Notes: generated from the letters alone by a model not told the origin. Numbered from the stretch's first letter, positions 41,213 to 51,443 are shown. The stretch: DNA of 64,000 bases from Bartonella sp. WD12.1 (GCF_002022415.1 NZ_MUBG01000001.1:1-64000), one strand, 5' to 3'. Numbers and translations are program-made.

Positions 41213-42628
41213 ATGCTTGATAAAGTGCTTACACATCTTGATGAAAATATAGATAAAAGTCTTGAACGTCTTTTTTCTCTTTTACGTTTTCATTCAATTT
41301 CTACAGATCCAGCTTATAAGGATGCATGCCGTCAAGCAGCTGATTGGTTGGTGGAAGATTTAAAAACTATAGGTTTTGAAACTTCGCGTCGTGATACACC
41401 TGGCCACCCGATGGTTGTTGGACATCATCCAGGACCTTCGGATGACTGTTTGCATGTCCTGTTTTATGGGCATTATGATGTTCAACCAGTTGACCCCTTA
41501 AATTTATGGGCCGATGATCCATTTGAACCTTCTTTAAAAGAACGGAATGGAGAGAAGGTTATTTGTGCTCGTGGTGCTTCAGATGATAAAGGTCAGCTTA
41601 TGACTTTTATTGAAGCATGCCGTGCGTTTAAAAAAGAAACAGGCCAGCTTCCTGTTAAGGTTACTATTTTATTGGAAGGTGAAGAAGAAAGTAGCTCTCC
41701 TTCACTTATTCCTTTTTTAAAAGCAAATGCTGATGAACTTAAAGCTGATTGTGCATTTGTTTGCGATACACCAATGTGGGATGCCAATACCCCCTCAGTT
41801 TGTATTGGTCTTCGGGGGTTGTTAACAGAAGAAGTCATTATCACGGGAGCTAATTGTGATTTGCATTCTGGTGCTTTTGGAGGGGCAGTAGCCAATCCTC
41901 TTCGTATTTTAACTAAAATTTTGGGTGGGCTTCATGATGAAAATAGTAGGGTGACGCTTCCTGGATTTTATGACGGTGTAGAAGAAACACCTCCACAAGT
42001 TTTGCAATCATGGAATGAGCTTAATAGTAGTGCAGAAGCGCAGCTTCGTCCCTTCGGCCTTTCTATTGCTGCTGGCGAAAAGGGGCGTAGTATTTTAGAA
42101 CAAATATGGGCTCGTCCTACAGCGGAAATCAATGGTATTAGTGGGGGCTATGCAGGTGAAGGGTTTAAAACAGTTATTCCTTCTCAAGCCAGTGCAAAAG
42201 TTTCTTTTCGCTTGGTTCATAAACAAGATCCTGAGAAAATACGTCAGGCTTTTCGTAATTATGTGTGCGGCCTTGTTCCGGCAGATTGTACAGTTACATT
42301 TAAAGACCATGGTGCTTATCCAGCTGTCCAGTTATCTCATAATTCACCTTTTGTTGAGGCAGCAAAAGATGCTTTATCACAAGAATGGAATAATCCTGCT
42401 TTATTAATTGCTATGGGTGGTTCAATTTCAATTGTTGGAAGCTTTCAATCAATTCTTGGTATGGAAAGCGTCTTAGTTGGATTTGCATTGGCTGATGATC
42501 GTATTCATTCACCTAATGAAAAATATAATTTAAAGTCGTTTCATAAAGGACAACGGTCTTGGGCGCGTATTCTTGAAACTTTCGCGAATAGGAGAATAAA
42601 TGACAGAAATTCGTGTTCATCAAGGTGA
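41213..42628 (+). CDS. M20-family metallopeptidase (dipeptidase)
   Basis: A 471-residue zinc peptidase. Metal-site motifs are LFYGHYDVQPVDP (about 84-96), GASDDKGQ and LEGEEESSSPS, and the dimerisation-domain LHSGAFGGAVANP is present. It resembles carnosinase/succinyl-diaminopimelate-type dipeptidases; the exact substrate cannot be read from sequence. Its end overlaps the start of the RNase D-like gene by 29 bp, and the last 12 or so residues look less conserved. Confidence 0.88.
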   Translation: MLDKVLTHLDENIDKSLERLFSLLRFHSISTDPAYKDACRQAADWLVEDLKTIGFETSRRDTPGHPMVVGHHPGPSDDCLHVLFYGHYDVQPVDPLNLWADDPFEPSLKERNGEKVICARGASDDKGQLMTFIEACRAFKKETGQLPVKVTILLEGEEESSSPSLIPFLKANADELKADCAFVCDTPMWDANTPSVCIGLRGLLTEEVIITGANCDLHSGAFGGAVANPLRILTKILGGLHDENSRVTLPGFYDGVEETPPQVLQSWNELNSSAEAQLRPFGLSIAAGEKGRSILEQIWARPTAEINGISGGYAGEGFKTVIPSQASAKVSFRLVHKQDPEKIRQAFRNYVCGLVPADCTVTFKDHGAYPAVQLSHNSPFVEAAKDALSQEWNNPALLIAMGGSISIVGSFQSILGMESVLVGFALADDRIHSPNEKYNLKSFHKGQRSWARILETFANRRINDRNSCSSR

Positions 42629-43220
42629 TTTGCCAAATTTAGACAATTATCACGTTGATGCTATTGCGGTTGATACTGAAACTTTAGGATTGCAACCGTA
42701 TCGTGATCGTTTGTGTGTTGTTCAGCTTTCTTCTGGGGATGGCACTGCTGATATTATACAAATTGCTAAAGGGCAAAATAGTGCTCCTAATTTGGTCAAA
42801 TTGCTTGAAGATAAGGCAATTACCAAAATATTCCATTTTGGGCGTTTTGATCTTGCCATTTTAGCGCATACTTTTGGAATTATGCCAGATGTTGTTTTTT
42901 GTACAAAGATTGCATCAAAGCTTACGCGCACTTATACTGATCGGCATGGTTTGAAAGAGATTTGTAGCGAGTTGCTGAATATTAATATTTCTAAACAGCA
43001 ACAATCCTCAGATTGGGCGACAGAAACTTTATCACGCGCGCAAATTGAATATGCGGCATCTGATGTTTTATATCTACATCGTTTGAAAAATGTATTTGAG
43101 ACACGTTTAAAGCGTGAAGAGCGAGAAAATGTTGCAAAAGCGTGTTTTCAATTTTTACCGACGAGAGCAAAACTCGATCTTTTGGGATGGCCAGAGACTG
43201 ATATTTTTGCACATAGTTGA
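42600..43220 (+). CDS. rnd: RNase D-like 3'-5' exonuclease
   Basis: A DEDD-type exonuclease of 206 residues without the HRDC domains of full-length RNase D. Exo I is VDTETLGLQPYRDRL, Exo II is IFHFGRFDLAILAHTFG and Exo III is YAASDVLYLHRL. The ATG at 42600 has AGGAG upstream. It overlaps the preceding peptidase by 29 bp and is followed by a terminator-like hairpin. The short form is common in alphaproteobacteria; tRNA 3' trimming is the likely role. Confidence 0.88.
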   Translation: MTEIRVHQGDLPNLDNYHVDAIAVDTETLGLQPYRDRLCVVQLSSGDGTADIIQIAKGQNSAPNLVKLLEDKAITKIFHFGRFDLAILAHTFGIMPDVVFCTKIASKLTRTYTDRHGLKEICSELLNINISKQQQSSDWATETLSRAQIEYAASDVLYLHRLKNVFETRLKREERENVAKACFQFLPTRAKLDLLGWPETDIFAHS

Positions 43221-43265
43221 GTTTAAAAATTTGTTTTTAATCTAAGCAGAAAAAGTTAATAGAAT

Positions 43266-43300
43266 AAAATGCTTGTGTTTTACGGGCATTTTTTATTTTC
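43266..43300 (+). terminator. Intrinsic terminator after the RNase D-like gene
   Basis: An AAAATGC / GCATTTT stem with a loop of about 13 nt, followed by more T, lies 45 bp after the stop. The stem is weak in GC but the position and U tract fit. Confidence 0.5.
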
Positions 43301-43713
43301 CTATTTTTTTCAATGTATTGTTTTTGAAGAGTTTTATAGAACAGCTTTTATAAATCAATCTATTTGATCTGAAAATTATATCACGAATATGTATTCTTTT
43401 ATTATAAGACATATCCTTATGTGAGATCAAAAGATACAAAATGGGGTTTATAAGGTATAGCGGTAGATAAAAGTAGGAGCTATTAATATACGTTGAAGGT
43501 CAGATATGTAGTATCTCCAAGAGTTATTGTTGGCACTATGGCCATGGGTAGTGCTTTTTCTAGAGAAGTCGGCGAATAACAACTTGTGTGCAATTTTATT
43601 TATTTTTAATCACGCATTAATACCTAGTATCGTGAAGGCGCGATTATGGTATGGTTTTAAGGTATTTTAAATTTGAGATACATTAAAGGTGCTATAAGTC
43701 CATTGTGAGTAAT

Positions 43714-43960
43714 GGGTGGGTATAAGGTGTTTCTTGGTTATATCCTTGGTATTGAATATTCAATAACCAAAAAATTATCGTCCCGTATAAAAGATTAATA
43801 TTTGAATTTCAAGAAAAAGAAATTTGCAAAAAACAAGGTTTCAAATTGGTTGCCAAATCAATTTTTCATGTTGATATGCACCATGCACAATCCTCATTTA
43901 TGGGGGGTTACATTGTTAGAATACCCTATTTTGATGAATCTTTCACTTTTTTCTTAATCT
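43714..43960 (+). pseudogene. Relic of an Hbp/Omp25-type outer-membrane barrel
   Basis: One frame reads VFLGYILGIEYSITKKLSSRI, then a TAA at 43796, then YLNFKKKKFAK. This follows the C-terminal barrel motif of the intact hbp genes downstream (VGYTLGAGVDFAMTD ... YRYSDFGKKKF). The upstream part is not recognisable and the end is out of frame. Unlike the broken genes elsewhere in the window it has an in-frame stop and real divergence, so it looks like a genuinely old pseudogene. Confidence 0.5.
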
Positions 43961-44039
43961 TCCTATGGATATTTGGAGTGAAGTAATTATATATAAAATC
44001 CGTTTTGGATATTTAGATATTTTGTATGGAGATTGATCT

Positions 44040-44375
44040 ATGAATATAAAACATCTCGGATTTATATTTTTTTTCGCTTTTGGTTCAACTTCTTCAGTCC
44101 AGGGAGCTAGTCTTATGAGTGTGAAAGGGTTAGCACTAGATATTGCTCACACTTCTTCTTCTAAAGATTTGCATTTTGGTGAGCAGGATAGTGATACTAC
44201 GAATGGTGCTTTTCTAAATATTTCTTGTACTGATCACAACAAATGGACAACGAATTATGGGCAGGGTGCAGTTTTTTTAATTAGAAACAATGGAGGCAAT
44301 AGAAATCTGGTATCATCAAATCGAAGATTACGGCGTCCATCGTGGTGGCTTAGAATACATACGTTTAGTTATTAG
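44040..44375 (+). CDS. Small putative exported protein of unknown function
   Basis: A 111-residue frame with a signal peptide (MNIKHLGFIFFFAFGSTSSVQGA), then a polar stretch without a domain I recognise. GGAG precedes the ATG. The 40 bases upstream resemble those before the hbp gene at 45250 (both have ATAAAAT, TTTTG, then TATGGAGAT and TCTATG). It may be a truncated hbp-family gene whose 3' part has been replaced, or an unrelated secreted protein. No function is assigned. Confidence 0.45.
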   Translation: MNIKHLGFIFFFAFGSTSSVQGASLMSVKGLALDIAHTSSSKDLHFGEQDSDTTNGAFLNISCTDHNKWTTNYGQGAVFLIRNNGGNRNLVSSNRRLRRPSWWLRIHTFSY

Positions 44376-45249
44376 TTAATAATGAAACTGCTTCAGTGAC
44401 GTTTTGAACAAAAATAATAGAAAATGAGGTGAGTGTATATGCATTTTCCTGCACCTTATCTGGTTTTGTTTGTGTTATTAGCTATCTGGGACCTCAGAGT
44501 ATTATTTTAAGTTTAGTCAATCCGTAGAAATGGATGATTGGATTATTTCTAGTCGTGTAATGGATGGCATGAAAGGCACTATTTATGTTTCTACTAGACG
44601 GCGTGAGTGGTTCATTCTGAATGATTGTTATTTGTGTAATGAGTATTTGGATTTCGGTAGATATTTGAACAGAAGCTCAAATTTACAAGTTTGCTACACG
44701 ATTACTGGGCTATTATAGCTTATAAATCTCATTTATTAAGACGTTAAAAGTTATGTCTTTATTCTTGATGGTGCGTTTATTTAGAAAAGCCAATTTTCTT
44801 TATTATCCTATTTATTTAAGGGGGAGGTGTGGTATTGTAGTGAACAGATTGATGGAGTCTCGAGAAAAGATTTATTAGATAATATAAGGACATACATAAC
44901 AATTACAGTACAATGTCATATAGTATTTCAAACATATAAAATTTTTTATGTATTTAAGAAGATGCTGAATTTATTATTTATGGTTTTATTAGGTGGAGTG
45001 CTTGTCACGTTTTTTCTGCCAAATAGTGAAATATCTTTCTATTATTTATCGCTATCTTTTTAGACTATATTGCTGTTAGCGGGTCTTTAGGTCGATTATT
45101 ATCAATAATGAACAAAAAAATAACTTAATCAGACTCATTTCTATAATATGTGTCCTCTTGTTAATGAAGAACCGAGAATTATTTTTCTATAGATAATTGA
45201 AATAAAATATTATAAAATACATTTTGAATCGTATTATGGAGATCAGTCT
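44376..45249. other. Interval with short unsupported frames, possibly decayed coding sequence
   Basis: 874 bp before the first intact hbp. Open frames at 44530-44718 and 44827-45063 (62 and 78 residues) have no family signature. The second has a hydrophobic segment (LLFMVLLGGVLVTFFLP) near its end. Neither has a good ribosome-binding site, and I do not call them genes. The promoter of the 45250 gene should be near the right end. Confidence 0.45.
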
Positions 45250-46068
45250 ATGATAAGGTGCCTTATTATTATATGTGCTCTTACTTTATTCTCAACTTCT
45301 GTTGTGCGAGCATCAGGTTATATGGTTATTCAAGAACCAATGCCAGTTTTTGTTCCTTCTACTTTTTCTTGGGAAGGTTTGTATTTAGGTGGACAAATTG
45401 GTGGGGCATTGGGCAAACTTTCTTTAAGTCCTCGTGTTATTTCTGGTAAAAATACTGTTACTAAAAAATCTCAAATAGTTTCGAGTGATAAGCATAATCT
45501 TGCAGGTTTTATAGGTGGTTTTTATGCAGGTTCCAACCTTAGGATCGACAATGGACTTATCTTAAGCGTTGATACAGACATTGTTTGGTCTAACCAAAAG
45601 AATGTACAATTTGGTAAGCGGATGACTGTTGGTGATCAATCAGCTCGTGTACATAACGCACTCGTTAGTCGTTTTGGGCACAAAAAATCTGGCTCGGTTA
45701 AAGTGGGTGATGAGGTAACTTATAATACCACTCGTAAAGAGAAATGGGCTGGTGCCACACGGATTCGTATTGGTTTTGCTGCTGATCGTATTATGCCTTA
45801 TATTGCCGGCGGCATTGCTTATACGAAACTTCAAATCGTCCCTTGGTTTTTAGTTAATTCAGCTAACCCTTTAAATTTAACAGCAGAAAAAAAGGCGATG
45901 ATTGGTTATACTCTTGGTGCAGGGGTTAATTTTGCAGTAAGTGATAATGTTATTCTTCGTGGAGAATATCGTTATTCAGATTTTGGTAAAAAGAAATTTA
46001 TGGAGAGTCCGGTAAATGTTAGTTATAGCACCCATGACTTACGTGTGGGTGTAGCATATAAATTGTAA
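45250..46068 (+). CDS. Hemin-binding protein family outer-membrane barrel, divergent copy
   Basis: A 272-residue protein: signal peptide (about 1-22), then FSWEGLYLGGQIGG and IGGFYAGSNLRIDNG, and a C-terminal set of strands (TLGAGVNFAVSDNVILRGEYRYSDFGKK). This is the Hbp/Pap31 family of Bartonella, related to Omp25/Omp31 of Brucella. Known members are surface barrels that bind hemin and, in some cases, fibronectin. This copy is clearly more divergent than the two that follow and ends in Leu, not the usual Phe. The hbp letter is not assigned. Iron/heme-dependent expression is known for the family but not readable here. Confidence 0.87.
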   Translation: MIRCLIIICALTLFSTSVVRASGYMVIQEPMPVFVPSTFSWEGLYLGGQIGGALGKLSLSPRVISGKNTVTKKSQIVSSDKHNLAGFIGGFYAGSNLRIDNGLILSVDTDIVWSNQKNVQFGKRMTVGDQSARVHNALVSRFGHKKSGSVKVGDEVTYNTTRKEKWAGATRIRIGFAADRIMPYIAGGIAYTKLQIVPWFLVNSANPLNLTAEKKAMIGYTLGAGVNFAVSDNVILRGEYRYSDFGKKKFMESPVNVSYSTHDLRVGVAYKL

Positions 46069-46214
46069 CCTTTTGTTAAGATTAATTGATAAAGAATTCT
46101 ATTTTTAATGGAACTCTCGACGTTTAATTGAGGGGTGTGTCTTTTTTGTTACAGATATTTAGCGAAAGTAGTTTATATAAGTTTCATATTCACACATTAG
46201 CTATGGAGTAAATT

Positions 46215-47060
46215 ATGAATATGAAATGTGTAATAACAGCGTCTATTTTTGCTTTAGTTTCAGCTTCTGCAGCTCAAGCAGCAGATATGCCAATTCAGGA
46301 AAGATCAACACCAGTGTTGCCACAAGTTGTTGTTGCTCCTGCTTTTTCTTGGACAGGTTTTTACCTCGGTGGCCAGATCGGTGGTTTTTCAAGTAACAGT
46401 AATTGGGTGCAGACTTCTGGTAACATACAAGGAATTCTTGAAAACAATAAGGCGTTTCCTAAATTTTCAGGTTTTGTGGGGGGGCTTTACGCAGGTTCTA
46501 ACGTTGATTTCGGTAATGGCTTTGTTTTGGGTGTTGACACAGACATCGTTTGGTCTGGGGAAAAAGCTAAAGCATCGAGAAACTCTACTTTGTCTCAGAC
46601 TGGTAGTGAAACAAGATTCGCAGCGCGGGTTGGAGTATCTACTGGAATTTCTGAGCTTGTGCCAGAAACTAACCAAGGATCTGGTAATAACGCTTCTAAT
46701 GTAACTGGAGATGTAACTTTTAGCGATAAATGGTCTGGTGCTACACGGGTTCGTCTTGGTGCTGCTTTTGATCGTATTATGCCTTATGTTGCTGGTGGTA
46801 TTGCTTATTCGCAAATTAAAGCTTCAGTTACAGCAAAAGATGCGGCAGGTACAGAGACAGTTGTTGAAGGCTTGTCAGGTTCAAAAACGTTGGTTGGATA
46901 CACTCTTGGTGCCGGTGTTGATTTTGCAATGACTGACAGTGTTATGTTACGTGCAGAGTATCGTTACTCAGATTTTGGTAAAAAGAAATTTATCAATGAC
47001 CAAGTTGAAGTTGATCTTAAGACCAATGATTTCCGCGTTGGTGTAGCGTACAAATTCTAA
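46215..47060 (+). CDS. Hemin-binding protein family, tandem copy 1
   Basis: 281 residues: signal peptide MNMKCVITASIFALVSASAAQA, then FSWTGFYLGGQIGG, FVGGLYAGSNVDFGNGFVLG, and the C-terminal strands RAEYRYSDFGKKKF ... FRVGVAYKF, ending in the Phe expected for BAM-dependent barrels. It is nearly identical to the gene at 47242 except around residues 115-170, which include the surface-loop insertions ETNQGSGNN. Own leader and own terminator. Predicted outer-membrane heme binding and surface exposure follow from the family. Confidence 0.9.
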   Translation: MNMKCVITASIFALVSASAAQAADMPIQERSTPVLPQVVVAPAFSWTGFYLGGQIGGFSSNSNWVQTSGNIQGILENNKAFPKFSGFVGGLYAGSNVDFGNGFVLGVDTDIVWSGEKAKASRNSTLSQTGSETRFAARVGVSTGISELVPETNQGSGNNASNVTGDVTFSDKWSGATRVRLGAAFDRIMPYVAGGIAYSQIKASVTAKDAAGTETVVEGLSGSKTLVGYTLGAGVDFAMTDSVMLRAEYRYSDFGKKKFINDQVEVDLKTNDFRVGVAYKF

Positions 47061-47084
47061 TTTGTTATAAGGTTTAAATTTTTA

Positions 47085-47117
47085 AAAGGCTCTGTCTTTG
47101 GCAGGGCCTTTATCTTT
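47085..47117 (+). terminator. Intrinsic terminator of hbp tandem copy 1
   Basis: An AAAGGC(T)CTG / CAG(G)GCCTTT stem with a short loop, followed by a T-rich tail, 24 bp after the stop. The same hairpin recurs after copy 2, with loop changes. Confidence 0.75.
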
Positions 47118-47241
47118 TGATAAATTTATTTTTAATGGAACTCTTAGCGTTTAATTGAGAGGTGTGTCTTTTTTGCTACAGATATTTAGCGAGTGTGATT
47201 TATATAAACTCCATATTCGCACATTAGCTATGGAGTAAATT

Positions 47242-48069
47242 ATGAATATGAAATGTGTAATAACAGCGTCTATTTTTGCTTTAGTTTCAGCATCTGCAGC
47301 TCAAGCAGCTGATATGCCAGTTCAAGAAAGACCGACAACAATGTTGTCACAAGTTGTTGTTGCTCCTGCTTTTTCTTGGACAGGTTTTTACCTTGGTGGT
47401 CAGATCGGTGGTTTTTCAAATAACAGTAATTGGGTGCGGACTTCTGGTGACATACGAGGGATTCTTGGACACAATAAGGCGTTTCCTAAATTTTCAGGTT
47501 TTGTAGGGGGCCTTTACGCAGGCTCTAACGTTGATTTCGGTAATGGTTTTGTTTTGGGTATTGACACAGACATCGTTTGGTCTGGAGCTAAAGTCAAAGT
47601 ATCAAACAGCTCTTGGTCTCAGACTGATGATGAGATAAGAGTTGTAACGCAGGATGGAAGATCTACTGGAAGACCTGTTCTTGTTCAAGAAACTAACAAT
47701 AATGTTTCTCGTGTAACTACAAATGTAACTTTTAGCGATAAATGGTCTGGTACTACACGGGTTCGTCTTGGTTTTGCATTTGATCGTATTATGCCTTATG
47801 TTGCTGGTGGTGTTGCTTATTCGCAGATTAAAGCTTCGGTTGCAGAAGAAAGGCAAGGCGTAGAAACAGTTTTTGAAGAATTGTCAGGTTCAAAGACGAT
47901 GGTTGGCTATACTCTTGGTGCCGGTGTTGACTTTGCAATGACTGACAGTGTTATGTTACGTGCAGAGTACCGTTACTCAGACTTTGGTAAAAAGACATTT
48001 ATCAATAACAGCGCTGAAGTTGATCTTAAGACCAATGATTTCCGCGTTGGTATAGCATACAAATTCTAA
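47242..48069 (+). CDS. Hemin-binding protein family, tandem copy 2
   Basis: 275 residues, with the same signal peptide and frame as the previous gene. It differs mainly in the central loop region (about residues 115-165: SWSQTDDEIRVV, RPVLVQETNNNVSR), where charge and length change. The C-terminus FRVGIAYKF is kept. The identical flanks with a divergent middle fit either fast loop evolution after duplication or recombination with another hbp copy. Confidence 0.9.
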   Translation: MNMKCVITASIFALVSASAAQAADMPVQERPTTMLSQVVVAPAFSWTGFYLGGQIGGFSNNSNWVRTSGDIRGILGHNKAFPKFSGFVGGLYAGSNVDFGNGFVLGIDTDIVWSGAKVKVSNSSWSQTDDEIRVVTQDGRSTGRPVLVQETNNNVSRVTTNVTFSDKWSGTTRVRLGFAFDRIMPYVAGGVAYSQIKASVAEERQGVETVFEELSGSKTMVGYTLGAGVDFAMTDSVMLRAEYRYSDFGKKTFINNSAEVDLKTNDFRVGIAYKF

Positions 48070-48093
48070 TTTGTTGTAAAATTTAAGTTTTTT

Positions 48094-48129
48094 AAAGGCT
48101 CTGTCTATGGCACAGGGCCTTTATTTTTT
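48094..48129 (+). terminator. Intrinsic terminator of hbp tandem copy 2
   Basis: The same AAAGGC ... GCCTTT hairpin as after copy 1, with a longer loop and a run of six T directly after the stem region. Confidence 0.75.
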
Positions 48130-48323
48130 GATGAATTTATTTTGGGGTTTCTTTTTTTACTGATTTTGTGATAAAGCCCTGACGCGTGATGATATTTTCT
48201 TCTTAATCGTTGCTTCATACGAATTATTAATTCGGCCTTCCGCATAAATTAAACAACCATGGTTGCAGGGTTTAGGGGAATTGTGAAAAATAAAATCATA
48301 AAAGTGGACAGGAACGTTTCACA

Positions 48324-51268
48324 ATGACTGTGAAAAATGAAACAATAGATTACTCAAAAACTCTTTATTTACCAAAAACAAATTTTCCTATGCGTGCAGG
48401 GTTGCCGCAAAAAGAGCAAGAATTAATGGCTCGGTGGGAAAAGATTGATCTTTATACCCGTTTGCGTCAACAAGCAAAAGATCGTCCACTTTATGTTATC
48501 CATGATGGTCCGCCTTATGCAAATGGCAATATTCATATTGGGCATGCTTTAAACAAAGTTTTAAAGGATGTTGTTGTGCGTTCATTTCAAATGCGTGGTT
48601 TTAATGCAAATTATGTCCCTGGGTGGGACTGTCATGGGCTTCCCATTGAGTGGAAAGTTGAAGAAAAATACCGTGCACAGGGGAGAAATAAGGATGATGT
48701 ACCCCTTAATGAATTTCGTCAAGAGTGTCGAGAATTTGCACAATATTGGGTTACCGTTCAGAGTGAAGAATTTAAACGTCTTGGTATTGTTGGAGATTTT
48801 AAAAATCCTTACACGACAATGGCTTTTCACGCAGAAGCATGCATTGCAGGTGAATTGATAAAATTTGCTATGTCAGATCAACTTTATTGTGGTTCAAAGC
48901 CTGTAATGTGGTCTGTGGTGGAGCGTACGGCTTTGGCTGAGGCAGAGATTGAATATCACGATCATGAGTCTGAAGTTATCTGGGTTAAATATCCTATTTT
49001 ACGCTCTTCTTCTCATGATTTATGTGATGCTTTTGTAGTAATTTGGACAACAACACCATGGACAATTCCTGGAAGCCGTGCAGTTAGTTATGCTTCTAAG
49101 ATTTCTTATGGTGTTTATGAAATTGAGAGTGCAGAAAATGCTTTTGGCCCCCAAGCTGGTGAAAAGCTTCTTTTTGCTGATGCTTTGGCTGATAGTTGCG
49201 CAGAAAAAGCGAAACTTGTTCTTAAGCGTTTGCGCTCTGTTTTAGATGATGAACTTAAATCTCTTGTTTTATCCCACCCCTTAAAAGGTTTATCTGGGGG
49301 ATATCTCTATAAAATCCCGATGCTTGATGGTTCCCATGTAACGGATAGTTCTGGTACAGGTTTTGTCCATACAGCACCTAGCCATGGGCGTGAGGATTTT
49401 GAAATTTGGAATAGTTATAAATCTGCATTGGAGCAGGCTGGTATCGATACGGCTATTCCTTTTCCCGTTGATGATGCTGGTTTTTATACAAAAGATGCAC
49501 CTGGTTTTGGGCCAGAACGTAAAGAAGGGGCTGCCCGCGTTATTGATGATAATGGTAAAATGGGTAATGCAAATAAAGAAGTTATTGATGCTTTAATTCA
49601 AGCGGATCGATTATTTGCACGTGGTCGTTTAAAGCATTCATATCCTCATAGTTGGCGTTCCAAAAAACCAGTAATTTTTCGTAATACGCCACAGTGGTTT
49701 ATTTCAATGGATAAAGATTTCGGTGATAGTTCAACTTTACGCAGCCGAGCCTTAGAAGCTGTTTCGATAACGCGTTTTGTTCCATCTTCTGGTCAAAATC
49801 GTTTAGCTTCTATGATAGCAGATCGCCCTGATTGGGTACTTTCTCGTCAGCGAGCTTGGGGTGTTCCGATTTGTATTTTTGCTAATGAAGATGGTGTTGT
49901 TCTTAAAGATGAACAAGTCAATGAGCGTATTTTGCAGGCTTTTGAAGCGGAAGGTGCGGATGCTTGGTTTGCACAAGGGGCGCGTGAACGTTTTTTGGGT
50001 GCACGTGCACATGAGTCTTGGCACCAGGTGCGTGATATTTTAGATGTTTGGTTTGATTCTGGGTCGACTCATAGTTTTGTATTAGAAGGTCGCGCTGATT
50101 TGAAATGGCCTGCTGATGTTTATTTTGAAGGGTCGGATCAACATCGTGGTTGGTTTCAGTCTTCTCTTTTGGAAAGTTGTGGGACGCGTGCTTGTTCACC
50201 TTATAAAACGGTGATTACACATGGTTTTACTCTGGATGAGAATGGCAAAAAATGTCTAAATCTTTAGGGAATACAGTTGTTCCACAAGATGTCATTAAAA
50301 CCTCTGGCGCTGATATTTTTCGTCTTTGGGTGATGACGACTGATTATTGGGAAGATCAGCGTTTAGGCAAAAATATCCTTCAGACAAATGTGGATTTGTA
50401 TCGTAAATTGCGTAATGCAATTCGTTGGATGCTTGGAACTTTAGCGCATGATACAGGGGAAGAAGTACCTTATTGTGCTATGCCGGATCTTGAAAAGTTC
50501 ATACTGCATCGACTTTATGAGCTCAATCAATTGATTAATCAGTCTTACGATGCGTTTGATTTTAAAAAAATTATGCGTGCATTATTAGATTTTTCGATCA
50601 TTGAGTTATCTGCATTTTATTTTGATATCCGCAAAGATTCTCTTTATTGTGATGCACCTTCATCAAAAAAGCGTAAAGCTTCTTTACAGGTTGTTCGTGA
50701 GATTTTTGAACGGATGGTAACGTGGCTTGCTCCTATGTTGCCTTTTACAATGGAAGAAGCTTGGTTGGAGCGTTATCCAGAAAGTTGTTCAGTACATTTA
50801 GAGCAATTTCGTTTTGCTCCAGAAGAGTGGAAAAATGAAGCATTAGCTGAGCGTTGGAAAAAAGTTCGGCAAGTTCGGAAAGTTGTTACGGGCGCTTTAG
50901 AACTTGAACGGGCAGAAAAACGTATTGGATCATCTTTAGAGGCAGCGCCTGTTGTTTTTATTTCTAATCCAGTTTTATTGGAAGCGTTAGACAATTTAGA
51001 TATGGCGGAAATTTGTATCACCAGTGCTCTAACAATTGTTCAGGATATACCACCTTCAAATGCTTTTATTTTAGATGATGTTGAAGGTATTGGTGTATGT
51101 TCAAATAAGGCTTTAGGTGCAAAATGCGCTAGGTCATGGCGTTATACACAAGATGTTGGAAGTGATCCAGCTTATCCTGATGTCTCTGCTCGTGATGCGG
51201 CTGCTTTGCGGGAATTGCAGGAACTTGACGAGAATTGCAAAGGCTCTAAGTTAGAAGAATTGAAGTAA
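48324..51268 (+). CDS. ileS: Isoleucyl-tRNA synthetase, one frameshift at KMSKS
   Basis: A class I synthetase of about 980 residues once joined. The HIGH motif is at residues 71-74 ([11 protein letters not shown]). The editing domain is in the middle ([16 protein letters not shown]). KMSKS falls exactly on the break: the A run 50247-50252 has six A, and one more gives [12 protein letters not shown]. The C-terminal anticodon-binding part follows in the second frame. The terminal zinc finger has lost most cysteines ([13 protein letters not shown]), as in other alphaproteobacteria. IleRS is essential, so the shift is probably sequence error or is corrected by slippage. Confidence 0.95.
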
Positions 51269-51443
51269 GCGATATTCAACAGTTTTTGTCATGTGAATTC
51301 TGTCATTGCTGAGGAGGGTCTTTTATGTTAAGTGCAGAATGCATTATTATGTCTACAGATAGGTAAGTTTGTGCGTAGATAACTAGTTCCTAGTTAATCA
51401 GAGTGGATATAAGTGAATCATACGTTTGAAAAGTGGATAAGCA

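Larger units (their letters stand above)
46101..47127 (+). repeat. Tandem duplication unit 1 (promoter, hbp gene, terminator)
   Basis: This segment repeats in the next one with a start-to-start period of 1,027 bp. The leader (about 115 bp), signal-peptide region, outer strands and terminator are nearly the same in both, while the middle of the gene differs. Each unit is a complete transcription unit. Confidence 0.85.
47128..48143 (+). repeat. Tandem duplication unit 2 (promoter, hbp gene, terminator)
   Basis: The second copy of the unit starting at 46101. It is 18 bp shorter inside the gene. Similarity to the end of unit 1 stops about 48143, where unique sequence before ileS begins. Confidence 0.82.

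Noticed and set aside
44530-45063. Two short frames (62 and 78 codons) before the hbp cluster
   Set aside because: No good start site, no family similarity and flanked by stops; treated as decayed or random sequence.
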